Of a stretch of 64,000 nt of DNA, positions 24,792-33,312 are shown piece by piece. Every line of letters begins with the position of its first letter. Position 1 is the stretch's first letter. The stretch lies in assembly GCA_937996235.1 (NCBI GenBank), contig CALKVK010000006.1, forward strand, positions 124,001 to 188,000, read 5' to 3'. The notes beneath the pieces were generated by a model, which had not been told where the DNA came from, ran no database searches, and saw nothing but the letters and a program-made list of their open reading frames with translations. The DNA is from an uncultured bacterium (GTDB lineage Bacteria; Planctomycetota; JAJSAM01; JAJVHW01). A program made the translations under genes and the position numbers.

Positions 24792-24797
24792 TAGACT
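24792..24797 (+). promoter_or_regulatory. -10-like box of punA
   Basis: TAGACT ends 8 bases before the punA ATG; no ribosome-binding site is visible. It is another member of the start-proximal TANNNT set. Confidence 0.4.
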
Positions 24798-24805
24798 CGG
24801 CGGCG

Positions 24806-25669
24806 ATGGCCGCCGTCGACCACCGCCGCGAGTACGACCTCGCCGCCGAGGCGGCCGCGCGCCTCGAGCAGCACGGCTTCGGCGACGCCGTCGCGGCCGT
24901 GCAGACGGGCTCCGGACTCGGCGCTCCGCCGCTCGACGGCGCCGTGCGTCTGCCGTGGACCGAGATCCCGGGCTTCCCGCGCGCGACCGCGCCCGGCCAC
25001 AGCGGGGCGCTCGTGTTCGGCCGGCAGGGCGGAGTGCCCGTCCTCTACCTCGAAGGGCGTCTGCACGGCTACGAGGGGCACGAGCTCGCGGAGGTCGTGC
25101 GGCCCGTGCGCGCGGTCGGGCTGCTCGGCGTGCGCCACCTGATCCTCACGAACGCCTCCGGCGGCGTCCGCGAGGGACTCGCCCCCGGGACCGTCGTGCG
25201 CGTCGCGGACCACGTCAATCTGATGGGCGCCGACCCGCTGCGCGGCATCCACGACCCGCGCTTCGGCGAGCGCTTCCCCGTGACCGCCGGACGCAGCCAC
25301 GACGCGGAGCTCGGGCGCGTGGCCGAAGAGGTCGCGCGCGCGGCGGGCGTGCGGCTCGTGCACGGCGTGTACGGCGGGCTGCACGGTCCGTCGTTCGAGA
25401 CGCCCGCCGAGGTGCGGCGCCTGCGGCTCTTCGGCATCGACGTCGTGGGCATGTCCACCGTGCCCGAGATCCTCGCCGCGACGCAGCTCCGGCTGCGCAC
25501 GCTCGTGCTCGCGCTGGTCGTCAACCCGGCGGGGCAGGTGGCCGACGGCGCGACGGCCGAGAGCGAGGTCGTGGACGTGGCCGGGCGCGAGTCCCACGGG
25601 CTCGCGCGCGTCGTGGCCGGGGTCATCGCGCACATCGGCGCCGGCGTGCGCACGGAGGCGGGACGATGA
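24806..25669 (+). CDS. punA: Purine nucleoside phosphorylase (trimeric, class I)
   Basis: A 287-residue enzyme that splits inosine or guanosine with phosphate. Family motifs: QTGSGLG (phosphate loop), FPRATAPGHSG, YLEGRLHGYEGH, LILTNASGGVREGL, HGVYGGLHGPSFETPAEVR, and VVGMSTVPE. These match trimeric PNPs (PunA/DeoD2 type) rather than hexameric DeoD. Its stop overlaps the thiO ATG (ATGA), so purine salvage and glycine oxidation are co-transcribed here for no obvious metabolic reason. Confidence 0.92.
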   Translation: MAAVDHRREYDLAAEAAARLEQHGFGDAVAAVQTGSGLGAPPLDGAVRLPWTEIPGFPRATAPGHSGALVFGRQGGVPVLYLEGRLHGYEGHELAEVVRPVRAVGLLGVRHLILTNASGGVREGLAPGTVVRVADHVNLMGADPLRGIHDPRFGERFPVTAGRSHDAELGRVAEEVARAAGVRLVHGVYGGLHGPSFETPAEVRRLRLFGIDVVGMSTVPEILAATQLRLRTLVLALVVNPAGQVADGATAESEVVDVAGRESHGLARVVAGVIAHIGAGVRTEAGR

Positions 25670-26775
25670 GATCGATGCGCGACGTCCTCGTGGTCGGCGG
25701 CGGGATCGTCGGGACGGCGATCGCGGAGCGGCTCGCGCGCGACGGGCTCTCGGTGACGCTCGCCGAGCGCGGCGTGATCGGACGCGAGGCGTCGTGGGCG
25801 GCGGCCGGCCTGCTCACGCCCGTGCATCCGTGGAACCACCCGGAGCCGCTCCTGCGACTCGAGGCGGAGAGCCTCGCGCTCTGGCCCGCGCTCGTCGAGC
25901 GCGTGCGTACCGCCGTCGGCATGGACCTGCAGCTCCGACCCACGGGCCTGCTGATGCCGATCGCGGGCGACACCGACGCCGCGCTCGCCGCCGAGCGCGT
26001 CGCGTGGAAGCACGCGCAGGGCGCCGAGGCCGCCGTGCTCGACGCCGCAGCGGCAGCCGAGGCGGAGCCCGTGCTGGGCGCACGCGCGCGCGGCGCGCTG
26101 TGGCTGCCCGGACTCTGCCAGGTGCGCAACCACCGCGTCGCGCCGGGACTCGCCGCCGCCGCGGGCTGCGCGGGGGCGGAGATCCTCGAAGGCACGGCGG
26201 TGCTGCGGCTCATCTACCAGGGCGGACGCGTCGCCGGGGCGCGCACGACCGCCGGCGACGTGCGCGCGCGGCACACGGTGCTCGCGGCGGGCGCGTGGTC
26301 CGGCGCGCTGCTCGGCGAGGGCGCGCCGCACGCCGCGCACACGGTGCCCGCGCGCGGTCAGATCCTGCTGCTGCGCACGCGCCCGGGCACGCTGCGCCAC
26401 ATGCTGCTCGACGCCGACGGCGCGTACCTCGTGCCGCGCGCCGACGGACGCATCCTCGCCGGCAGCACGCTCGAGTACGTCGGCTTCGACCGCAGCGTGA
26501 CGCTCGCCGGCACGCGGCGCATCGCCGACGCCGTCGTCGCGCTCGCGCCCGGACTCGCCGACGCCGAGGTCGAGGGCTCGTGGGCGGGGCTCCGCCCCGA
26601 CACGCCCGACCACCTGCCCGTGCTCGGCGAGATCGAGCCGGGCCTCTTCGCCGCGACGGGCCACTTCCGCAGCGGGATCATGCTCGCGCCCGTGACCGCG
26701 GAGATCGTCCGCGACCTCGTCCGCGGCGAGCCGTCGCGCGACCTCGCGCCGTTCGACCCGCACCGGCGCGCGTGA
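25666..26775 (+). CDS. thiO: Glycine oxidase ThiO
   Basis: A 369-residue FAD-dependent amine oxidase of the DAO family. The FAD-binding Rossmann motif is VLVVGGGIVGTAIAERLARDG (residues 7-27), then EASWAAAGLLTP; the C-terminal SWAGLRPDTPDHLPVLGE and TGHFRSGIMLAP are typical of ThiO. ThiO makes the iminoglycine used by ThiG for the thiazole ring, so it is functionally tied to thiSG at 19.5 kb. It overlaps punA by four bases. Confidence 0.88.
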   Translation: MRSMRDVLVVGGGIVGTAIAERLARDGLSVTLAERGVIGREASWAAAGLLTPVHPWNHPEPLLRLEAESLALWPALVERVRTAVGMDLQLRPTGLLMPIAGDTDAALAAERVAWKHAQGAEAAVLDAAAAAEAEPVLGARARGALWLPGLCQVRNHRVAPGLAAAAGCAGAEILEGTAVLRLIYQGGRVAGARTTAGDVRARHTVLAAGAWSGALLGEGAPHAAHTVPARGQILLLRTRPGTLRHMLLDADGAYLVPRADGRILAGSTLEYVGFDRSVTLAGTRRIADAVVALAPGLADAEVEGSWAGLRPDTPDHLPVLGEIEPGLFAATGHFRSGIMLAPVTAEIVRDLVRGEPSRDLAPFDPHRRA

Positions 26776-26811
26776 CTCGTCCGGCGTAGCGCGCCGAAGG
26801 GGGCGTGCCCG

Positions 26812-27285
26812 TCAGACGCGGACGCCGGTGATCGTCGCCTCGACGGCGAGCCGGCCGTCGAGCCAGCCTTGCGCGTCGTAGACGGCGCGGCGCGGGCGGA
26901 TCTCCTTGCACGCGGCGACGAGCACGAGGCGCTGCCCGGGCGTCACCGAGATGCGGAACTTGCACGCGTCGATGCCGCCGAAGCCGACGAACCCGAGGTC
27001 CGGCAGCGCCTCGAGCGTCGCGACGCTCACGAGCTGCGCGAGCGCCTCGAGCATCACGACGCCGGGGAGGAGCGGGCGGCCGGGGATGTGGCCGCGCACC
27101 CAGAACTCGTCGTCGCGCACGTCCTTCCAGCCCACGACCGCCTGCGTCGCGCGGTCGAGGTACGAGATCCCGTCGAGCTGCTCCATCTCGAAGCGCTGCG
27201 GGATGAGCTCGCGGATGCGCTCCTTCCCGATGACGGGCACCCCCACGTTCCAGAGCTCGACGGGGACGACGGGGGCGGCTGGCAT
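26812..27285 (-). CDS. FabZ/FabA-like 3-hydroxyacyl-ACP dehydratase
   Basis: A 157-residue hotdog-fold protein. The active-site motif is GHIPGRPLLPGVVMLEALAQ: histidine in GHIPG and glutamate in MLEALAQ are the catalytic pair of FabZ. The remainder (FGGIDACKFRISVTPGQRLVL) fits the beta-ketoacyl dehydratase family. It should remove water from 3-hydroxyacyl-ACP in fatty acid synthesis, or act on a special acyl chain. It stands alone here, and a true fabZ may exist elsewhere. A TACGAT box lies 7 bases before the ATG. Confidence 0.88.
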   Translation of the reverse strand: MPAAPVVPVELWNVGVPVIGKERIRELIPQRFEMEQLDGISYLDRATQAVVGWKDVRDDEFWVRGHIPGRPLLPGVVMLEALAQLVSVATLEALPDLGFVGFGGIDACKFRISVTPGQRLVLVAACKEIRPRRAVYDAQGWLDGRLAVEATITGVRV

Positions 27286-27292
27286 GGGCGGG

Positions 27293-27298
27293 ATCGTA
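27293..27298 (-). promoter_or_regulatory. -10-like box of the FabZ-like gene
   Basis: TACGAT on the minus strand preceded by GC, ending 7 bases before the ATG. The hexamer is identical to the one before the nitroreductase gene. Confidence 0.45.
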
Positions 27299-27378
27299 GC
27301 GATGGCGCGGGCCGCGGGAAATACCGCTGCTCCGTCGCAGCGTGAGGACAATCCGCGGTCCCTGCGCCGCACCCTGCC

Positions 27379-28146
27379 GTGAGCACCCCTCCCGAGCCCG
27401 ACCTCCGCGCCCTCCTCGAGCAGGAGGACCGGCACGACAACGTGCTCCGGCGGCGCCTCGCGTTCCTCTCGCTGGTCGTGCCGCCGGCGCTCGCGATCGT
27501 GCTCCTCGCGCTCGCCGCCGTGTTCCGCGGACCGGCCTTCGCGGGCACGCTCGTCGGGCAGGCGGTGCTCATCTTCACGGTGCTCGGGAAGTTCGCGATC
27601 CTGCAGAGCGCCGTCGTCAGCCACGGCCTGAACGAGTGGGAGCTGGCGTCGCTCGTGGCGTACATGGACATCTCGGTCGCCACCGTGCTCGTCTACAACC
27701 TGCCGCGCCTCTACCGCCTGAAGCGCATCGGCCCGACGCTCGAGGACCTCGCCGAGCACGGCCTCTACATGCTCGAGCGCCAGCGCTGGCTCGGGCGCGT
27801 CACGTTCGTCGGCGTCGTCGCGTTCGTGATGTTCCCGCTCACGGGCACGGGAGCGATCGGCGGCAGCATCTTCGGCCGCCTGCTGGGCCTCTCGCCGCGG
27901 CGCACGCTCGTCGCGATCGCGATGGGGGCGCTGATCGGCTCCTTCGGGATGGCCGCGTTCGCGGACGCCGTCAACCGCTTCTTCACACCGGAGCTGCGCG
28001 CGTCGTGGGAGTTCCGCATCACGGGCGCCGCCGTGCTGGGACTCATGATCTTCGCCGTGTGGCACCGCGGCCGCCGCATCACGCGCGAGCTCCGCGCCCG
28101 CCGCGCAGCCCGCAACCCGACGAACGGTGTCGGACACCGTCCGTAG
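27379..28146 (+). CDS. Small multidrug export family membrane protein
   Basis: A 255-residue membrane protein with a cytoplasmic N-terminus and about five hydrophobic segments. The central part (VVAFVMFPLTGTGAIGGSIFGRLLGLSPRRT, then AIAMGALIGS) matches the Sm_multidrug_ex family (PF06695), in which the PLTGTGAxxG loop is the hallmark. The transport role of that family is poorly proven. The last ten codons run into a repeated palindromic element at 28120, so the natural C-terminus may have been extended by repeat insertion. GTG start; no strong ribosome-binding site. Confidence 0.78.
   Translation: MSTPPEPDLRALLEQEDRHDNVLRRRLAFLSLVVPPALAIVLLALAAVFRGPAFAGTLVGQAVLIFTVLGKFAILQSAVVSHGLNEWELASLVAYMDISVATVLVYNLPRLYRLKRIGPTLEDLAEHGLYMLERQRWLGRVTFVGVVAFVMFPLTGTGAIGGSIFGRLLGLSPRRTLVAIAMGALIGSFGMAAFADAVNRFFTPELRASWEFRITGAAVLGLMIFAVWHRGRRITRELRARRAARNPTNGVGHRP
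28120..28139. repeat. Dispersed 20-bp palindromic element, copy 1
   Basis: ACGAACGGTGTCGGACACCG. The core ACGGTGTC-G-GACACCGT is a perfect 8-bp inverted repeat. A second copy with one mismatch lies at 32411-32430 on the other strand. It overlaps the 3' end of the preceding coding sequence and sits between two convergent genes. Confidence 0.65.
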
Positions 28147-28191
28147 CGGGTGTCGCGCGATGCGGGTCGCCCGTCGGCGGCGGCGGGGCGA

Positions 28192-31100
28192 TCAGCGGTT
28201 CCAGTCGAGGAGGCGCGTGAAGCGGCCGCCGGCACTCGCGTGCGGGCGGATCTTGGTCGCGAGCAGCAGCGAGGGCGATCGCAGCGCGCTGCCTCCCACG
28301 AGCACGAGCGACTGGGCTTCGCCGGAGTCCACGGTGACATCGGGCAGCAGGTCCAGGGTCTGCGCGAAGGTGCCGTCCGGCTGACCGAGGAACAGCCGCA
28401 GCGACGACACGCGGCTCTGGCCGAACACGGCGCCGGCGCTCGCGAAGACGATGTCCTTGCGACCGTCGAGGTCCATGTCGGCGACTGCGATCGCACCGCA
28501 GCGGAAGTCCTCGTCGCCGACGCCGGGCAGGGCGGGCAACACGTCTGCGGTGACGTCGACGAAGCCTTCGTCCGCGCCGCGGTTCTCGAGGATGCGGAGC
28601 GCGTGTGCGGCGTGCGCGGGCGTGGGAGCGGACGCGGCAAGGAAGCCGACCTCGAGCTCGTACGTGCCCGTCTGGTCGCCCGCGAACGCCTGGACCTGGA
28701 CCGTGTAGGTGCCCGAAACCACCGGGATGTCGACGCGCGATGCCTTCCCGAGTCCGTCGTCGTCGCGGCCCGCGAGCGCGGAGCCGGAGTTCGGTCCGAA
28801 CACCGACACGACGCTGTCGGGCAGCGTGCCGAGCCGCGTGCGCACGACGAGCCGACCCGTCGAGGGGACGCTGACGTCGTAGGTGTCCGTGCCGCCGGCC
28901 GCGTCGATCTCGGCTGCGTTGCCTGCGCCCGTGAACGTCGTCGCGAGCGGCGTCAGCGACGTCGCGCGGAAGCCGTCGAGCGACGCGTCGAGCCCGAGCA
29001 CCAGGTCGGGCCGCGCGTCGCCGACGACGTTCACGGCGAGGACGCGGTCCGCCTGCCACCACTCGTCGCGGCCGCCCGCGGGCATCCAGTCGTCCGTCGT
29101 GTCGGCGAAGTGACCGCTCCCGTCGTTCAGGAGCACGCGCGTCGCGACGAGCGGCGGCGCGCTGGAGTACGCGACCACGTCGCCGCCGAAGCGCCGGTCG
29201 AGCTGCTCCTTCCGTCCCGCGACGCTCACCGTCGTCGGGTCGTTCCACGCGAGCACGAGGTCCAGGTCGTCGTCGCCGTCGATGTCGACGAGCGCGATGT
29301 CGCCCGCGTGCAGGCCGGGGGCGTCCGTCCCGCGGAACCCGGTCGTGCTGCCGCCCACCGAGAAGGGGAGCGCGAGCGGCACGTAGGCGAAGTCCCCCTC
29401 CGCGTCGAGGCGGTTGTCGATCACGGTGGTCGCGGAGAGGTAGGCGTAGACCTCGTACGGCGGCTCGACGAACGCCGCGGCGTCGGCCGCGGAGATGGAC
29501 GGCGGCGACGTGTCGAAGTCGATGTCGCCGATGTCGAGGTGGACGCGCCGGATCTCGAACTCGTCGCGCGCCACGACGATGTCGTCGTCCCCGTCGCCGT
29601 CCACGTCGCCGATCGCGATCGCGCTGCGACCCGAGAGGTCGATGATCGGCCGCCCGAAGAGCTCGTGCTCGACGTCTCCCTCGTCGACGGCGACGACGGG
29701 CGGCCGGCGGTCGAACGGCAGCGGCTGGATGTCGGGGTCGAGCACGAAGCGCCCCGCGACGTTCGAGAGCACGCGCACGCCGGCGGCGTTGTAGTTCGTC
29801 CCGTACAGAGTGCCGGCGGTCCCGCCGTCGATTCCGGTGTCGGCAAATCCGCCGAGCACCAGCTCCTCGCCGCCGCTGCCGTCGAGATCGCCGAGCGCCA
29901 GCGCGCTCGCGTTCCAGTCGTCCGTGTCGAACGGGAAGTCGGCGGCGAACGCGGCCGGCAGCTTCGAGCTCGTCGTGTCGGCGAATGCCGACGAGAGCGA
30001 CGTGCGAAGCACGCGCGTGAACGCATCGCGTGTGCCGTGGCGTGCGAACCCGTACGCCGAGGCGTGCAGCGGACTCGCGATCACGAGCGACTCGCGGTCG
30101 CCGCTGCCGTCGAGGTCGCCGAGGGCGACGCGCGCGGCGGACCAGTCGTCGGCCGCCGTCGCTGCGGGCAGGCGTCCGCCGTCGCCTTCGCCGAAGCCCC
30201 GCTTCGGCACGTGCACCGAGAACGGCGCGGTCGCGGTGCGTCCGAACTCGTCCGTCACGTGGAACACGTAGTCCCCCGGGGGCAGAGCCGGTGTGCGGAC
30301 GCGCAGCCGTGCCACGTTCTCGACGGCGAGGATCTCGACCGGCGCGGACGAGAGGTCCACGGACACGACGCCGCCGAGTCCTCCGCCCTCGAGCAGGAGC
30401 ACAACGCCGCCGAGCGTCGACACGGTGCGCACGGTCTGTCCCGACTCGTTCTTCACGTCCGCGATCGACGGCGGCGGCACGAGCTCGAAGACGCCGGCGC
30501 GCTCGTGCGCCTGCCCGTCCGGGTTCTGCACGGTGACGCCGCGGACGCCCGCGGCGACGTCCGGCACGAAGATGTCGATCCACGTGCCGTCGGAGGCGAC
30601 CGCGTCGACCGTAGCCGGGGCCGAGCCGACGGTGACGCGCGGCTGCGCTTCGTCCGATTCGAAGAACCCGCTGCCGTCGATCCGGACGAGCGACCCGGCG
30701 GCGACGCGCCGCGGTGCGGCGGGTGCCGCGATGCGCGGCTCGTCCGTCGCGAGCGCGCCCTTCTTCCCCGGGCGTGTGGGTGGCGTCACGCGGATCTGGA
30801 CCGAGTAGAGAGCCGACGCCGCCTCGGACCGGAACGTCACCGAGTACTCGCCCGCGCCGCCGAATAGCGGATACCCGGACACCGTCAGCTTCGTCTTCTT
30901 GACGACCGCCGCCTCCGCGAGCCCCTGGATGTTCCGGCCGTTCGGCTGCGTCGATCCCACGATCGCGACCGTGGCGTCGGCGCGCGCCGCACGCGCGCGG
31001 ATGTCGACGCGTGCGCCGTCGATCGCCTGGAAGCGCTGCACCGATGCGGGCGAGTTCGCTCCCGCCGAGAGCTTCTTCGCCTTCAGCGGCGGGGCCGCAC

Positions 31101-31500
31101 CGAGCTTGAACGTGATCGAGTACGGGCCCGTGACGTCGTTCGCCTGGCGCACCGTGACCGCCCACACGCCGCTCGCGTCCACGGCGAGCTTCCTGAACGA
31201 CACCTTGCGGCCGCCCTGCGCGACGCGCAGCGCCGGTGTCCGCTCGACGCCGTCCGGCCCCGTGACCGACACCTCCACCGACATGCCCTTCGCTGCGGCG
31301 ACGGCGACGTCGAGCGTCTCGCCCGCGATCAGTTCCGAGACGTAGGTGTCGACGTCCGGCAGACCGTCCGGGTCTGCGAGCACGGTCGAGTAGCGCGTGT
31401 TGCCGAACCCGGGCCCGAGGGGCTCGTCGAGTGCGAGCGCGTCGGCCGCGACGGCGCACGCGGCCGCCGCCGCCAGGGCGGCCAGGATCGTGTTGCGCAT
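28192..31500 (-). CDS. Large secreted FG-GAP/VCBS-repeat protein with IPT/TIG domains
   Basis: A 1102-residue exported protein: signal peptide at residues 1-23 (ends ADALA), then prepeptidase-C-like domains (about 24-250). One or more IPT/TIG immunoglobulin-like domains follow (about 255-420; PRVTVGSAPATVDAV, GVRGVTVQNPDG), then a long array of FG-GAP or VCBS beta-propeller units from about 430 to 1100. These have calcium-binding-type loops such as DLDGSGD, DVDGDGDDD and DIDGDDDLD. A PPC-type domain interrupts the array near 880-960. Such proteins are surface or extracellular, and adhesion or polysaccharide binding is typical. A GAGGGGA ribosome-binding site precedes the ATG. The lack of an obvious anchor suggests secretion by another route. 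Confidence 0.85.
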   Translation of the reverse strand: MRNTILAALAAAAACAVAADALALDEPLGPGFGNTRYSTVLADPDGLPDVDTYVSELIAGETLDVAVAAAKGMSVEVSVTGPDGVERTPALRVAQGGRKVSFRKLAVDASGVWAVTVRQANDVTGPYSITFKLGAAPPLKAKKLSAGANSPASVQRFQAIDGARVDIRARAARADATVAIVGSTQPNGRNIQGLAEAAVVKKTKLTVSGYPLFGGAGEYSVTFRSEAASALYSVQIRVTPPTRPGKKGALATDEPRIAAPAAPRRVAAGSLVRIDGSGFFESDEAQPRVTVGSAPATVDAVASDGTWIDIFVPDVAAGVRGVTVQNPDGQAHERAGVFELVPPPSIADVKNESGQTVRTVSTLGGVVLLLEGGGLGGVVSVDLSSAPVEILAVENVARLRVRTPALPPGDYVFHVTDEFGRTATAPFSVHVPKRGFGEGDGGRLPAATAADDWSAARVALGDLDGSGDRESLVIASPLHASAYGFARHGTRDAFTRVLRTSLSSAFADTTSSKLPAAFAADFPFDTDDWNASALALGDLDGSGGEELVLGGFADTGIDGGTAGTLYGTNYNAAGVRVLSNVAGRFVLDPDIQPLPFDRRPPVVAVDEGDVEHELFGRPIIDLSGRSAIAIGDVDGDGDDDIVVARDEFEIRRVHLDIGDIDFDTSPPSISAADAAAFVEPPYEVYAYLSATTVIDNRLDAEGDFAYVPLALPFSVGGSTTGFRGTDAPGLHAGDIALVDIDGDDDLDLVLAWNDPTTVSVAGRKEQLDRRFGGDVVAYSSAPPLVATRVLLNDGSGHFADTTDDWMPAGGRDEWWQADRVLAVNVVGDARPDLVLGLDASLDGFRATSLTPLATTFTGAGNAAEIDAAGGTDTYDVSVPSTGRLVVRTRLGTLPDSVVSVFGPNSGSALAGRDDDGLGKASRVDIPVVSGTYTVQVQAFAGDQTGTYELEVGFLAASAPTPAHAAHALRILENRGADEGFVDVTADVLPALPGVGDEDFRCGAIAVADMDLDGRKDIVFASAGAVFGQSRVSSLRLFLGQPDGTFAQTLDLLPDVTVDSGEAQSLVLVGGSALRSPSLLLATKIRPHASAGGRFTRLLDWNR

Positions 31501-31670
31501 GGAGTCCCCTCGCTACGTACCGCTGCGCGCGTCCCCGGCGCGCGAACACGTGGCAGCGTAGCACCCCGCCCCGTCGGCGCGGGTCGCCCGATCCTGTCCC
31601 GCGATCGTCGCCCCGCGCTCGCAGCGGTCGATACGCGGATCCCGCACGAGCGCGGCACGGGCGGGGCGGC

Positions 31671-31676
31671 TATGCT
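31671..31676 (+). promoter_or_regulatory. -10-like box of the exported protein at 31717
   Basis: GC-TATGCT lies 40 bases before the ATG. Here a GGGGAGG ribosome-binding site lies between, so the transcript would carry a normal short leader. Confidence 0.4.
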
Positions 31677-31716
31677 CCGTGGCGCGGCGGGCGGAACCGC
31701 TGCGGGGAGGTCGAGA

Positions 31717-32334
31717 ATGCGCTGCCGTAGCCGGATACGTGGTCGTGCCGTCGTTGCCGCACTCGCGGCGACCGGGTTGGTCCTGCTCGCTGCGCTCGCG
31801 ATCTCCGAGCACGCCGGCGCGTCCGATGCTGCACGGCGCGTGCCTCGGGGCACGCACATCGGCGTCGCGACCTCGGACTTCGTCGTGCTGCGCCTCGTGG
31901 ACGAGGAGTCGAGCCCGCGCTTCGTGCGTCTCGCGAGCAACGGGACGCTCGGGACGTCGGAGTTCGTCGTGCCGAGCGGGCAGGCGCTCGTCGTCACGGG
32001 ACTCGACAGCGTCGGCGAGTTCAAGGACACCAACACGCAGACGGTCGTGCGGTTCTGGATCGAGAGCGCGGACGGAGCGACCCGCAACATCGTGGCGACG
32101 CAGCGTCTCGACACGCCGCAGACGCTGAACTCCAGCAACGGCAAGGGATACACGGGCGGTGCGACGCAGACGTACACGACGGGCTTCGTGCTCGGCGCAG
32201 GCACGAAGCTGCGCATCGATGCCGCCAATGCCGTCACGTCCGACGTCGCGTACAGCACGGCGGCGTTCTGGAACTCGACGACCCCGCACGACTTCGACGT
32301 GACCGTCCGCGGCTATCTGACGGCGGCCGAGTAG
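31717..32334 (+). CDS. Secreted hypothetical protein
   Basis: A 205-residue protein with an N-terminal signal peptide (positive RCRSRIRGR start, hydrophobic core, likely cut near EHAGA). The mature part is rich in beta-strand, Thr and Ser, with repeats of the form FVVPSGQALVVTGLDS and FDVTVRGYLTAAE, resembling a jelly-roll or spore-coat-like sheet. I cannot assign a family. The ATG at 31717 has GGGGAGG 6 bases upstream. It is divergent from the FG-GAP protein, so the two may share surface roles. Confidence 0.75.
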   Translation: MRCRSRIRGRAVVAALAATGLVLLAALAISEHAGASDAARRVPRGTHIGVATSDFVVLRLVDEESSPRFVRLASNGTLGTSEFVVPSGQALVVTGLDSVGEFKDTNTQTVVRFWIESADGATRNIVATQRLDTPQTLNSSNGKGYTGGATQTYTTGFVLGAGTKLRIDAANAVTSDVAYSTAAFWNSTTPHDFDVTVRGYLTAAE

Positions 32335-32410
32335 CGCCGGCCGTCGAGACGCCGGCCGCCTGCCGGCACGCGGCGCAGCCGGGCCCGCCATGGACGACGT
32401 CCGTCGCGAG

Positions 32411-32430
32411 CGGTGTACGACACCGTTCGT
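32411..32430. repeat. Dispersed 20-bp palindromic element, copy 2
   Basis: Read on the minus strand this is ACGAACGGTGTCGTACACCG, matching the copy at 28120-28139 in 19 of 20 bases. It lies between two genes on the plus strand. Confidence 0.65.
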
Positions 32431-32454
32431 GGCCAGTCGTCCGGCCTCAGGCGC

Positions 32455-32460
32455 TACCAT
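32455..32460 (+). promoter_or_regulatory. -10-like box of the gene at 32467
   Basis: GC-TACCAT ends 6 bases before the ATG; there is no ribosome-binding site. Leaderless expression is predicted. Confidence 0.4.
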
Positions 32461-32466
32461 GCGCCC

Positions 32467-33273
32467 ATGCGTGCCATGCGACTGCTGCTCCCGACGGCCC
32501 TCGTGCTCGCGTTCGCGGGTGCGCTCCTGCCGCGCCTCGCGACGGCGGGGACGGAGCCGATCGAGCCGCCCACGCCGATGGTCATCGGCGCGAACGACGA
32601 GGAGGTCGCCGCGATCACCGAGAGGGTCGAGCGCGCGAAGGCGGAGAAGGACGACACGCTGCTCGTCTCGGCGCTCAGGGACATGAACGAGCGGCGGCAC
32701 GCGGCGTTCGTGCCGATCATCCGCGAGGCGCTCGCGAGCAAGAACCTCGAGGTGCAGGCGCGCGCGTGCAGCGCGGCCGCCTCGAACGAGATGTACGACG
32801 ACGCGAAGACGGTGCGCAAGGTGCTCGCGGCCGGGCGCAAGCGGCAGAAGGGCAAGGGCGGACGCACCGAGGGGACGCTCGTCGTCACGTGCGCGCTCGA
32901 CTACCTCGGACGCGCCGCGGTCGAGGGTGACGAAGAGCTCGCCGTCGAGGTGGCGAAGGAGATCTTCGACCAGGAGACGCGCGTCAAGTCCGAGCAGAGT
33001 CCCGAGCTCCTGCGCGTCGTGCTGCTCTATCTCGGCAAGGTGAAGGCGGACAAGTCGGTGCCGTTCCTCGTGGAGCTGGTGAAGGAGCCCGCGCCCGTCG
33101 ACCCGAACGACCCGAACAACCCGCCCGCGTCGTACTGGGAGGCGCGCTTCAAGCTCTGGCAGGCGTACGAGAGCTGGGCCCGCTGGGCGCTCAAGGAGAT
33201 CACCGGGCAGGAGTTCCGCACGCACCGCGAGTGGGCGGCGTGGCTGAACGAGAACAAGAAGAAGTACCGGTAG
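32467..33273 (+). CDS. Exported HEAT-like helical protein
   Basis: A 268-residue protein with a signal peptide or N-terminal anchor (residues 1-26, ending ATAG) and an all-helical mature domain of HEAT-like units (VQARACSAAASNEMYDDAKT, VPFLVELVKEP). It ends ALKEITGQEFRTHREWAAWLNENKKKYR-like; the same ALKxITGQEF...W ending occurs in the zinc-ribbon protein at 51709, so the two share a C-terminal module. The function is unknown; such HEAT proteins are abundant in Planctomycetes. Confidence 0.75.
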   Translation: MRAMRLLLPTALVLAFAGALLPRLATAGTEPIEPPTPMVIGANDEEVAAITERVERAKAEKDDTLLVSALRDMNERRHAAFVPIIREALASKNLEVQARACSAAASNEMYDDAKTVRKVLAAGRKRQKGKGGRTEGTLVVTCALDYLGRAAVEGDEELAVEVAKEIFDQETRVKSEQSPELLRVVLLYLGKVKADKSVPFLVELVKEPAPVDPNDPNNPPASYWEARFKLWQAYESWARWALKEITGQEFRTHREWAAWLNENKKKYR

Positions 33274-33312
33274 CGCCGCGACGTCACGCCGCGCTGCAAC
33301 GCGCGCCCGAAC

